Source of the DNA: Fimbriimonadales bacterium
GTDB taxonomy: Bacteria > Armatimonadota > Fimbriimonadia > Fimbriimonadales > GBS-DC
Direction of reading: 5' to 3'
Length of the DNA: 7,926 nt
Assembly: GCA_026416655.1 (NCBI GenBank)
Contig: JAOAES010000194.1
Span: forward strand, 1 to 7,926
Below, in pieces: positions 1-5,551 of this stretch. Each line of letters starts with the position of its first letter. Position 1 is the stretch's first letter. Both the position numbers and the translations under genes were made by a program. The notes below the pieces were generated by a model, which made no database searches, was not told the origin of the DNA, and saw only the letters and a list, made by a program, of their open reading frames with translations.

Positions 1-759
1 CAACGGCTTCACAGCGGCTATCCAGCAAATGCCAATGACCCGTCCAAGCGAGTCGCGCAGCGGCGCGCCGATATAACTCTCAATACCCATCTCTTGCAGC
101 AGGTGGTCTTCCGGAAACAAACGCTGCACATCGCGCGAATAAAAGCAGACGCCGCTCATCACCACATTCTCGCAGGGCGTCGCCCGTAGCCCGTAATCAA
201 ACGGTTCACGGAGTTCGCCGTTCGCTGCGTAGGTAATCCCCTCTACGTAATCTGCAGCGACCAGTCGCCCTATATAGACATGTGCGCCGCCCAGCGCCGC
301 CGAAATTTGCCGCACCGCTTCGCGCAGGAAGTCCAAGCCCGTCCGCTGAGGCGGAATGGTTGCTAAACCACGCGAGATACGGTAAGGCAGATGCAACTCG
401 GTTTGATCCGCAAAACTGAAATGGAGCAGCTGATAGTCAGCGAGTTCGTGGATGACCCCCTGAATAATCCGTTCTTCGCGGTCGGGGCGGCGCACATTCA
501 GTATAAACGGCGGTTGAGTACGCGCCTGAGTCAGTATCGCGTCTACCTGGTCGGGCGTTTCCACAAGCAGGTCGTAGAGGCTCATCTGAGTCAGCTGCTC
601 TGGGGGATAGCCCATCACGCGAGACGCTGCGTCTGTCGCGCGATAGATCCGCAAGCTATCGGGCAACAGCAAAAGCGTCGGCGTGAAGGTCAAATTAAAC
701 AGCGGGCATTCGGTCAGTTCACGCCGTTTCTGTTCCAGAGCATCCTCGCGACTCGTCAT
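1..759 (-). CDS. PAS-GAF sensory/signalling protein, C-terminus cut off by window edge
   Basis: An open frame of 253 codons runs from the ATG at 759 to the left edge without a stop. Residues about 15-120 look like a divergent PAS domain (RIYRATDAASRVMGYPPEQL, then SLYDLL). Residues about 138-253 are a clear GAF domain with the familiar run TPCENVV (194-200), FYSRDVQRLFPEDHLL, then GIESYIGAPLRDSLGRVIG (225-243). PAS and GAF domains sense small ligands, redox state or light and usually feed an output domain such as a histidine kinase, GGDEF or HTH. That output domain would lie beyond the window, so the activity is unknown. There are no membrane segments in the visible part, so it is probably cytosolic. 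This ATG is the only start codon in frame after the upstream TAG. GGAG directly abuts it, too close for a normal Shine-Dalgarno site. It lies downstream of a small LuxR gene on the same strand, with a hairpin between them. Confidence 0.85.
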   Translation of the reverse strand, partial: MTSREDALEQKRRELTECPLFNLTFTPTLLLLPDSLRIYRATDAASRVMGYPPEQLTQMSLYDLLVETPDQVDAILTQARTQPPFILNVRRPDREERIIQGVIHELADYQLLHFSFADQTELHLPYRISRGLATIPPQRTGLDFLREAVRQISAALGGAHVYIGRLVAADYVEGITYAANGELREPFDYGLRATPCENVVMSGVCFYSRDVQRLFPEDHLLQEMGIESYIGAPLRDSLGRVIGICWIAAVKPL

Positions 760-830
760 CTCCGCTTTACAGCGATAGTTTACCCAATTGAGATTCGAAA
801 CGATGATAACGGGGTGCGGTGACTAAGTAA

Positions 831-863
831 GCGTGGGGCAGAAGCGAAGCTCCTGCCCCACGC
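831..863 (-). terminator. Hairpin, probable intrinsic terminator of the LuxR-type gene
   Basis: GCGTGGGGCAG (831-841) and CTGCCCCACGC (853-863) form a perfect 11-bp stem. After one A/C mismatch the stem continues with AGC/GCT around a GAA loop. Read on the minus strand it begins 22 bp after the LuxR stop codon and is followed by TTACTTAG, a weak U-tract. It lies before the PAS-GAF start. Position and stem strength suggest a terminator or attenuator separating the two genes. The poor U-tract leaves open that it is an RNA-stabilising or repeat-type hairpin. Confidence 0.6.
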
Positions 864-885
864 GCTGTTTCGGGTTGCCCCCTCC

Positions 886-1143
886 TCAGTCCGCGACCTC
901 GCCGAAGAAGGCTTCGACGGGGATCAGCCCCATCTGCGCCGCGCGCCGGAACGCCTTCACACGGTTGTTCACGTTGAGCTTCTCGTAGATGTTCGCCAGA
1001 TGGAAGTCCACCGTGCGCTTGCTCACAAAGAGGGCATCCGCCACTTCCTGTGAGGAGCGTCCCTGAGCGATGAGGCTCAGCACCTCGATCTCGCGCTTCG
1101 TCAGCCGTACCGGCTTGCGGTTCTGCCAGTTTCCTTGGCTCAT
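886..1143 (-). CDS. Small LuxR/GerE-type HTH transcriptional regulator
   Basis: The 85-residue product is essentially one LuxR-type DNA-binding domain. LTKREIEVLSLIAQGRSSQEVA (14-35) gives the first helices, and VSKRTVDFHLANIYEKLNV (40-58) spans the recognition helix and dimerisation helix. A short tail follows (MGLIPVEAFFGEVAD). There is no receiver, PAS or autoinducer-binding domain, so it resembles stand-alone GerE-like regulators. I chose the ATG at 1143 because GAGGTG (1152-1157) lies 8 bases upstream and the conserved domain begins soon after. An in-frame ATG at 1197 would add 18 non-conserved residues and lies inside a palindrome. The gene is divergent from obg. Its upstream region holds two palindromes that could be its own or another regulator's operators. 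Its targets are unknown. Confidence 0.9.
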   Translation of the reverse strand: MSQGNWQNRKPVRLTKREIEVLSLIAQGRSSQEVADALFVSKRTVDFHLANIYEKLNVNNRVKAFRRAAQMGLIPVEAFFGEVAD

Positions 1144-1185
1144 CGTCGTTTCACCTCGTTCCGTGAGATTTCGCCGCCCGCAAGG

Positions 1186-1218
1186 GGGATATTCCATATC
1201 CCTGTGAAAATTTCACAG
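1186..1218. promoter_or_regulatory. Two abutting 17-bp palindromes, putative operators
   Basis: The first dyad is GGGATAT-TCC-ATATCCC (1186-1202), with 7-bp perfect arms. The second is CTGTGAAA-A-TTTCACAG (1202-1218), with 8-bp perfect arms around one base. They share base 1202, and their centres are 16 bp apart. They lie 43-75 bp upstream of the LuxR-type start and 68-100 bp upstream of the obg start. Such odd-centred dyads are typical binding sites for dimeric helix-turn-helix proteins. The likely function is control of the divergent luxR/obg region, possibly autoregulation. Which protein binds is not shown by the sequence. Confidence 0.55.
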
Positions 1219-1269
1219 TCCGCCTGAACATACTGCTTAGACGACCGATTGGTAGGCGGGGTTCTTTGT

Positions 1270-1288
1270 GGGGGTATAATCCCCCGTG
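1270..1288 (+). promoter_or_regulatory. Promoter with consensus -10 box, likely leaderless start of obg
   Basis: A perfect TATAAT (1275-1280) is framed by five G (1270-1274) and five C (1281-1285), and the GTG of obg follows at 1286. Transcription normally begins 6-7 bases after the -10 box, which would be at or next to the GTG. That leaves no room for a Shine-Dalgarno site, and none is present. The best -35 candidate, TTGGTA (1249-1254), has a 20-base spacer and is weak. Confidence 0.6.
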
Positions 1289-2563
1289 TTCATCGACGAG
1301 GCGGTGATCGAGGTGGAGGCGGGGCGTGGCGGGGACGGATGCGTGTCGTTCCGACGCGAGAAGTATGTGCCACGCGGGGGACCCGACGGGGGCGATGGCG
1401 GCGACGGCGGCAGCGTCATCCTCGTCGCCGACCCTAAGCTCAGCACGCTCCTCGATTTTCATTACCAGCGCCACTACAAAGCGGAGCGCGGGGGACACGG
1501 CAGCGGCAGCAATCGCAAAGGGCGCAATGGCAAATCCATCACGCTGCGCGTGCCGTTGGGGACGCTGGTCTACGACGCCGAGACGGGCGCACTGCTGGCG
1601 GATATGGCGCGCCCGGGACAGAAGTTCATCGCGGCGCGCGGCGGTAAAGGCGGGCGCGGCAACGCCCATTTTACCACCCCGACCCGTCAGGCGCCCCGCT
1701 TCGCTGAAAAGGGCTTACCTGGCGAGAGACGCGCGCTCCGACTGGAACTCAAGCTACTTGCCGATGTGGGCATCGTGGGCATGCCCAACGCGGGCAAAAG
1801 CACGCTGATTAGCCGTCTCTCCGCCGCCAAGCCCAAAATCGCCGACTATCCGTTCACCACGCTTGTCCCCCACCTCGGCGTGGTGAAGTATCAGGAGCAG
1901 AGTTTCGTCGTCGCCGATATTCCGGGGCTCATCGAGGGGGCGCACGCGGGCGTGGGATTGGGGCATCAGTTTCTGCGTCATGTGGAGCGGGCGCGTCTGT
2001 TGCTCTACTTGCTCGATGTCTCCCCGTTCGCGACGGAGCCGCCTCTGGAGGCGTTCGAGCTACTGCAGCGCGAGTTGAAGCTGTATAAGCCTGAACTTGC
2101 GCAGAAGCCAGCGCTGGTCGCCCTGAACAAAATCGACACGCTTGCGCCCGATGAGCGGGCAAGCGTCGACACGGTGAAATCGGCGCTGGAGGCGCAGGGC
2201 TACGAGGTGTTCGCCATCTCCGCCTACACGGGCGAGGGGCTGGAGCCGTTGCTGGCGCGACTGGCGCAGCGCGTCGCCGAGCTGCCCCCGCCGGAGCCGT
2301 TTCTGGAGCCTGCGCCCGAAATCGCCCGCCCCCAACGCCAGCCCACGCGCGTCTACAAAGAGGGCGAGGTGTTCGTTGTGGAGGGAACGCTCCCGCTCGA
2401 AATCGTGCAGCGCACCGACTTTGGCAACCATGAGGCGATTCTGCGCATGCAGAAACGGCTTAAAGGTCTGGGCATCTTTCGCCGCCTGCAGGAACTGGGG
2501 GCGCAGGAGGGCGATATCGTGCGCATCGGTGAGGTGGAGCTGGAGTATACGCCCGATGTGTAG
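1286..2563 (+). CDS. obgE: GTPase Obg/CgtA, ribosome assembly
   Basis: The 425-residue protein has full family architecture. Residues 1-158 form the glycine-rich Obg fold (FIDEAVIEVEAGRGGDGCVSF, RGGPDGGDGGDGGSV). Residues about 159-330 are the G domain, with GMPNAGKST (165-173, P-loop), TT of switch I (191-192), DIPG (211-214), NKID (281-284) and SAYTGEG (312-318). Residues about 355-425 are an OCT C-terminal domain (YKEGEVFVVEG to VRIGEVELEY). Obg GTPases bind the 50S subunit, act late in its assembly and link growth to (p)ppGpp. The start is GTG at 1286, matching the conserved family N-terminus, probably on a leaderless mRNA. The gene ends 2 bp from the convergent rsmI stop. All catalytic motifs are intact, so I expect a functional protein. 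Confidence 0.98.
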   Translation: MFIDEAVIEVEAGRGGDGCVSFRREKYVPRGGPDGGDGGDGGSVILVADPKLSTLLDFHYQRHYKAERGGHGSGSNRKGRNGKSITLRVPLGTLVYDAETGALLADMARPGQKFIAARGGKGGRGNAHFTTPTRQAPRFAEKGLPGERRALRLELKLLADVGIVGMPNAGKSTLISRLSAAKPKIADYPFTTLVPHLGVVKYQEQSFVVADIPGLIEGAHAGVGLGHQFLRHVERARLLLYLLDVSPFATEPPLEAFELLQRELKLYKPELAQKPALVALNKIDTLAPDERASVDTVKSALEAQGYEVFAISAYTGEGLEPLLARLAQRVAELPPPEPFLEPAPEIARPQRQPTRVYKEGEVFVVEGTLPLEIVQRTDFGNHEAILRMQKRLKGLGIFRRLQELGAQEGDIVRIGEVELEYTPDV

Positions 2564-2565
2564 CG

Positions 2566-3237
2566 TTAGCCCGAATAGACAATCACCACGAACTCTCCCT
2601 TCGGCGGTTTCGCCTGCCAGTGCGCTATCGCCTCGCTGAGCCTGCCGCGAAACACCTCCTCGAACTGCTTGGTCAGTTCCCGCCCGACCACGACAGAGCA
2701 GTCGCCGAGAACCTCGTAAGCGGTCTGGAGCGTTTTGAGCAGGCGATGGGGCGATTCGTAGAACACCACAGGCGCGTCTTCGCCCCGCAGATTCTCGAAG
2801 AATCGGCGTCGTGCGCCCTCTTTGCGCGGCGGAAATCCTTCGAACCGAAAGCGATGGGCAGGTAGCCCTGCGACGGAGAGAACCGCCGTCACCGCGCTTG
2901 CACCGGGAACGGGGACCACGCGAATCCCCGCTTGGTGCGCCGCCTCCACCAGCGCGCCGCCGGGGTCGGAGATGCCCGGCGTGCCCGCGTCCGTAACCAG
3001 TGCGACCGATTCCCCCCCTTGTAGCCGGCGGATAATCTGCTCGATGCGTCCCGCGCCTGAGTGCTGGTGGAAGCTGATCAGCGGCGTCTCGATGCCGTAG
3101 TGTTGCAGCAGCTTTTTGGTATGGCGGGTGTCCTCGGCGGCGATGCAGTCGACGGCTTTGAGGGTCTCCAGCGCGCGCAGGGTGATGTCTTGCAGGTTGC
3201 CGATGGGGGTGGCGACCACATAAAGCACGCCCGCCAC
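2566..3237 (-). CDS. rsmI: 16S rRNA (cytidine1402-2'-O)-methyltransferase RsmI
   Basis: The 223-residue product matches the RsmI family of the tetrapyrrole-methylase fold. Conserved segments are LYVVATPIGNLQDITLRAL (5-23), AAEDTRHTKKLL (33-44), SFHQHS (55-60), ALVTDAGTPGISDPG (79-93), VPVPGASAVTAVLSVAGLP (108-126) and VVFYESPHRLLKTL (157-170). RsmI uses S-adenosylmethionine to 2'-O-methylate C1402 in the ribosomal P site. At 223 residues it is shorter than the roughly 285-residue E. coli enzyme, lacking the small C-terminal extension, though the catalytic domain is complete. The GTG start at 3237 is preceded by GGGGGGAG (3244-3251) with a 6-base spacing. That ribosome site overlaps the end of the glycosyltransferase gene 3 bp upstream, so translation is probably coupled. 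It is the last gene of the minus-strand operon and converges on obg. Confidence 0.97.
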   Translation of the reverse strand: MAGVLYVVATPIGNLQDITLRALETLKAVDCIAAEDTRHTKKLLQHYGIETPLISFHQHSGAGRIEQIIRRLQGGESVALVTDAGTPGISDPGGALVEAAHQAGIRVVPVPGASAVTAVLSVAGLPAHRFRFEGFPPRKEGARRRFFENLRGEDAPVVFYESPHRLLKTLQTAYEVLGDCSVVVGRELTKQFEEVFRGRLSEAIAHWQAKPPKGEFVVIVYSG

Positions 3238-3240
3238 AGG

Positions 3241-3948
3241 CTACTCCCCCCGTTTGAGCAAGAGTTTGTGGCGCAGGTCGCTCAGGCGGGTGTAGCGCAG
3301 GAACGCCTTCCCGATTTCGGCGTACATTTTGGCGCGCGCCCACACGCCCCGCGCCCAGCCGAGTTTCTCTTCTTTCATCGTGTGCGTGACGCCTTCCACC
3401 ACCACCATCGCCACAGGGTAGCGATGGCGCTTGAAGTGCAGCGTGAGCGCGATTTCGACTCCAGAGCGCGTGCGCTCGATGCCCGGAATCTCGGTGAACA
3501 GCTCACGCAGCAGGGCGCGCTGCCCGCTGATGTAGGGCACAAGAATCTGCGCCATATCGGTGCTGAGCCGCCCGCCTCGAAACACGCCGATCGACATAGC
3601 CACTTCGCCCTCCAGCACGGGCTTAAGGATGCGCTCCACATGCTCTGGCTTGAGCCCAATCAGGTCGGCGTCGAAGAAAGCGATCACATCGGCGTCGGTG
3701 GCGGTTGCGCCTGCGAACATCGCGCCCCCTTTGCCTCGGTTCACCGGCAGATTAATCACGCGCACAGTCGGTCTATCGGGCGTCGCATGGGCGCGGGCGA
3801 ACCGCAGCGCAACCTCCGCGGTGTCGTCTGCGCTCCCGTCGTTTACCACCAGCACCTCGTGCAGGAGGCGACAGTGGAGAAGCACTGCCAGCACGCGCTC
3901 GATGCGCTGCGCTTCGTTGTAGGCGGGCACAATCGCGGCGACCTTCAC
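3241..3948 (-). CDS. Family 2 glycosyltransferase (GT-A fold)
   Basis: The 235-residue protein starts with the GT2 signature MKVAAIVPAYNEAQRIERVL, followed by VLVVNDGSADDT (32-43, nucleotide-binding NDGS) and AFFDADL (90-96). DAD at 93-95 is the metal-binding DxD motif. SGQRALLREL (141-150) matches the acceptor-side region of many GT2 enzymes. It has no transmembrane helix or signal peptide, so it should be cytosolic or peripherally membrane-bound. Sugar donor and acceptor cannot be read from the sequence; polyprenyl-phosphate glycosyl transfer or a small solute are options. The GTG start at 3948 overlaps the upstream protease stop by 4 bp (GTGA). It has AGGAGG (3956-3961) 7 bases before it, so it is translationally coupled in the operon. 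Confidence 0.9.
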   Translation of the reverse strand: MKVAAIVPAYNEAQRIERVLAVLLHCRLLHEVLVVNDGSADDTAEVALRFARAHATPDRPTVRVINLPVNRGKGGAMFAGATATDADVIAFFDADLIGLKPEHVERILKPVLEGEVAMSIGVFRGGRLSTDMAQILVPYISGQRALLRELFTEIPGIERTRSGVEIALTLHFKRHRYPVAMVVVEGVTHTMKEEKLGWARGVWARAKMYAEIGKAFLRYTRLSDLRHKLLLKRGE

Positions 3949-4691
3949 GGGGCGACCTCCTGAGCGGGCTGTCCCGTGACGCGCTGGATGTGTTTACGCA
4001 CTTCCGCCATCCGCCTGTCGGAGAAGGGGTGCGTGCGCAGGTTCGTTTCAATCCAGCGGTTGCCCACCTTCTCTTCGCGCTGGAGCATCGCTAAGAAGCG
4101 CAACATCCCGTTTGGGTCATAGCCCGCTTTGTAGGCGTATTCAACCGCGAGCCGATCCGCTTCGTACTCGTGTTGACGGCTGTATTTGAGCTGCATCAGG
4201 GCGTCGGCGATTTCCGCCGCGTCGCGCACACTCCCCCGCGTTAGCACGACAATCGCCAGTCCACGCCATAGCCCCTGCGTGTATTGCTTGTTCGCGTGGC
4301 GGCGATTCACATGCGCCAGCTCATGCGCCAGCACGCCCGCCAGCATATCGTCATCGTCGCCCACCTTGTTAATCAGTCCTCGAAATACATAAATCGGACC
4401 GCCGGGCAAGGCAAAAGCGTTAATCTCTTCGGAGTCCAGCACCTTGAAGGAGTATTTGAAGTCCTTATCGCCCGCTACCGCCACGAGGCGTTGTCCGATG
4501 AGTTGCACGCGCTGCTGCACCGCGGGGTCGGGCTCCAGTTTATAGGCTTTTTCGACTTCGGCGGCGACTTCCTGCCCGATGCGCACCTCCTCCTTTTTGC
4601 TCCAGGTCGTGCCGCGACAGCCCGTGAGCGTCAGAACCACCCCCAACCCCAGCAGCCCGAACAAGCCTCTGCGAACTATCTCCTGCTTCAT
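3945..4691 (-). CDS. M48 family zinc metalloprotease, lipoprotein
   Basis: The 248-residue protein has an N-terminal lipoprotein signal: positive residues (MKQEIVRR), a hydrophobic stretch (9-22) and lipobox LTGC (22-25), so Cys25 should be lipidated. The mature part carries the M48 zinc motif HELAH (123-127) in VLAHELAHVNRRH, the third ligand probably Glu177 in EYEADRLAVEYA, and THPFSDRRMAEV (220-231). VLDSEEINAFALPGGPIYVFRGLI (84-107) is another family hallmark. These features resemble the BepA/LoiP-type periplasmic proteases that maintain envelope proteins, and a similar quality-control role is inferred. The ATG at 4691 has AGGAGG (4698-4703) 6 bases upstream, better than an upstream in-frame start at 4775 that would add residues before the signal peptide. 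It is the first gene of the operon with the glycosyltransferase and rsmI. Confidence 0.95.
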   Translation of the reverse strand: MKQEIVRRGLFGLLGLGVVLTLTGCRGTTWSKKEEVRIGQEVAAEVEKAYKLEPDPAVQQRVQLIGQRLVAVAGDKDFKYSFKVLDSEEINAFALPGGPIYVFRGLINKVGDDDDMLAGVLAHELAHVNRRHANKQYTQGLWRGLAIVVLTRGSVRDAAEIADALMQLKYSRQHEYEADRLAVEYAYKAGYDPNGMLRFLAMLQREEKVGNRWIETNLRTHPFSDRRMAEVRKHIQRVTGQPAQEVAP

Positions 4692-4697
4692 CACACG

Positions 4698-4720
4698 CCT
4701 CCTGCGTGCGGTATTATACC
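4698..4720 (-). promoter_or_regulatory. Promoter -10 box and ribosome site of the M48-GT2-rsmI operon
   Basis: On the minus strand a perfect TATAAT (4718-4713) lies inside the small palindrome GGTAT-T-ATACC (4710-4720). Transcription would begin near 4707, leaving a leader of about 16 bases that contains AGGAGG (4703-4698) at ideal distance from the ATG at 4691. No good -35 hexamer is seen around 4736-4741. The short gap after the DUF5615 stop at 4751 means read-through from the toxin-antitoxin genes is also possible. Confidence 0.6.
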
Positions 4721-4750
4721 GAATGACAGGCGGAAAGAGTGGGGTACCTC

Positions 4751-5122
4751 TCACCGCGACAGTGGCAGTCTCCAAACACGCCCCTCTATTTCGCTCGGTA
4801 AGCTTGCCCCCATAATCAACTCTAACTCTTCTATTGCTTGACCGATTGGCATACTGCGGGGCACAACAACCACACCCGGCATAGTTTCACCGCGCTCCAC
4901 TCTAATCATTGCATAATACGGCAAGGTGCGCCAATCGTGAGTAAGCAGTATACGACCTTCAGCGGCTGCCCACTCCAGAACCTGAGCGTCTGTAGCTCCC
5001 TGCAAGCCTGCTTGCTGAACGGTTAGGGCGTCCAGCTCAGGTAAACGGCGAACCAATCCATCAAGGATTGCTGCACTGAAGTTCTCGTCAGCTGCGACCC
5101 TCAGATTACTGCTCTCCGGCAT
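4751..5122 (-). CDS. DUF5615 PIN-like protein, putative toxin nuclease
   Basis: The 123-residue protein looks like the DUF5615 PIN-like family. It begins LRVAADENFSAAILDGL, with the acidic pair Asp12-Glu13. Later comes ATDAQVLEWAAAEGRILLTHDWRT (43-66), with Asp45, Glu50 and Asp63 as further candidate metal-binding acids. These spacings match VapC-like PIN ribonucleases, so an RNase toxin is inferred. It lies 19 bp downstream of a DUF433 gene, the usual partner arrangement (antitoxin first). The ribosome site before the ATG at 5122 is weak (GAAGA about 10 bases upstream). The DNA is visibly more A/T-rich than the flanking operons, suggesting acquisition by transfer. Toxicity is not proven by the sequence. 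Confidence 0.85.
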   Translation of the reverse strand: MPESSNLRVAADENFSAAILDGLVRRLPELDALTVQQAGLQGATDAQVLEWAAAEGRILLTHDWRTLPYYAMIRVERGETMPGVVVVPRSMPIGQAIEELELIMGASLPSEIEGRVWRLPLSR

Positions 5123-5141
5123 GCGCGATTCTTCTGTCTTC

Positions 5142-5492
5142 CTATACAGTAGCTGAGCGAGTGCGCTCCAAAATTTGCTGGCGAAGTTCTTTCACTCCAC
5201 TACGCGCCTCGTATTCCTCAAACCACTGCTCAGCCCTGCGCTCTGCTTCCTGCAGGTAGCGATCAAAAAGGGGGCGATTGTGCAAGTAGAAGGCAAGCAA
5301 GGCATATACCTGTTCGAGTTGTAGCGTGGGATAGCTTAGCACTATCATTTCGGGACTACTACCTTGTTGGAACTCGGCAAGGATTGTTTCAAGAGTCACG
5401 CGCGTTGCGCCCACGCGCAACGCCCCGCTCTCATCGATGCGCAAAGGTAGCTCTGGAACGCGCACTTGTCCGAGTAGCTCGGCAGGCGTCAT
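5142..5492 (-). CDS. DUF433 family protein, putative antitoxin
   Basis: The 116-residue product contains a DUF433 segment, about residues 18-75: RIDESGALRVGATRVTL, then LAEFQQGSSPEMIVLSYPTLQLEQVYALLAFYLHNRP. This is a small helix-turn-helix-like fold found in antitoxins. A charged helical tail (76-113, rich in Glu/Arg) probably wraps the partner toxin. I prefer ATG 5492 over the in-frame GTG 5498 because a TATACT -10 box (5504-5499) places the transcription start at about 5492. The GTG would add only two residues. With the downstream DUF5615 gene it forms a two-gene operon resembling VapBC-type modules. Autorepression through its promoter is likely by family analogy. It is divergent from the restriction-modification gene. 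Confidence 0.83.
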   Translation of the reverse strand: MTPAELLGQVRVPELPLRIDESGALRVGATRVTLETILAEFQQGSSPEMIVLSYPTLQLEQVYALLAFYLHNRPLFDRYLQEAERRAEQWFEEYEARSGVKELRQQILERTRSATV

Positions 5493-5498
5493 ACGCAC

Positions 5499-5504
5499 AG
5501 TATA
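5499..5504 (-). promoter_or_regulatory. -10 box of the DUF433/DUF5615 operon, likely leaderless
   Basis: The minus strand reads TATACT six bases before the ATG at 5492, with no Shine-Dalgarno sequence between. The same GTATAC core read on the plus strand gives TATACC (5501-5506), which could serve the divergent restriction-modification gene. No strong -35 hexamer is visible on either strand. Confidence 0.5.
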
Positions 5505-5526
5505 CCTGAATCGCAGGAGCGTGAAG

Positions 5527-5539
5527 TTTCGTGTCGAAA
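5527..5539. promoter_or_regulatory. Short palindrome upstream of the restriction-modification gene
   Basis: TTTCG-TGT-CGAAA is a perfect 5-bp-arm dyad 12 bp before the ATG at 5552. It could be extended with a one-base bulge (AGTTTCG / CGAAAGACT). It sits in the 53-bp divergent gap and may be an operator, but short dyads also arise by chance. Confidence 0.3.
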
Positions 5540-5551
5540 GACTCTCCCTGA

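Noticed and set aside
391..822. Plus-strand frame of 143 codons
   Set aside because: It is antisense to the clear PAS-GAF coding frame, and its product has no recognisable domain.
1144..1197. Longer LuxR-type protein starting at ATG 1197
   Set aside because: The 18 extra residues are not LuxR-like, the ATG lies within a palindrome, and a proper ribosome site precedes ATG 1143.
1376..1420. GGC/GAC repeats resembling a microsatellite
   Set aside because: They encode the conserved glycine-rich loop of the Obg domain.
2060..3343. Long minus-strand frame of 427 codons
   Set aside because: It is out of frame over both rsmI and obg; the protein is low-complexity, Arg/Ala/Gly-rich and typical of GC-rich shadow frames.
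3061..3963. Plus-strand frame of 300 codons opposite the glycosyltransferase
   Set aside because: It is antisense to genes with strong family motifs; its His/Gln-rich composition reflects the reverse of normal codons.
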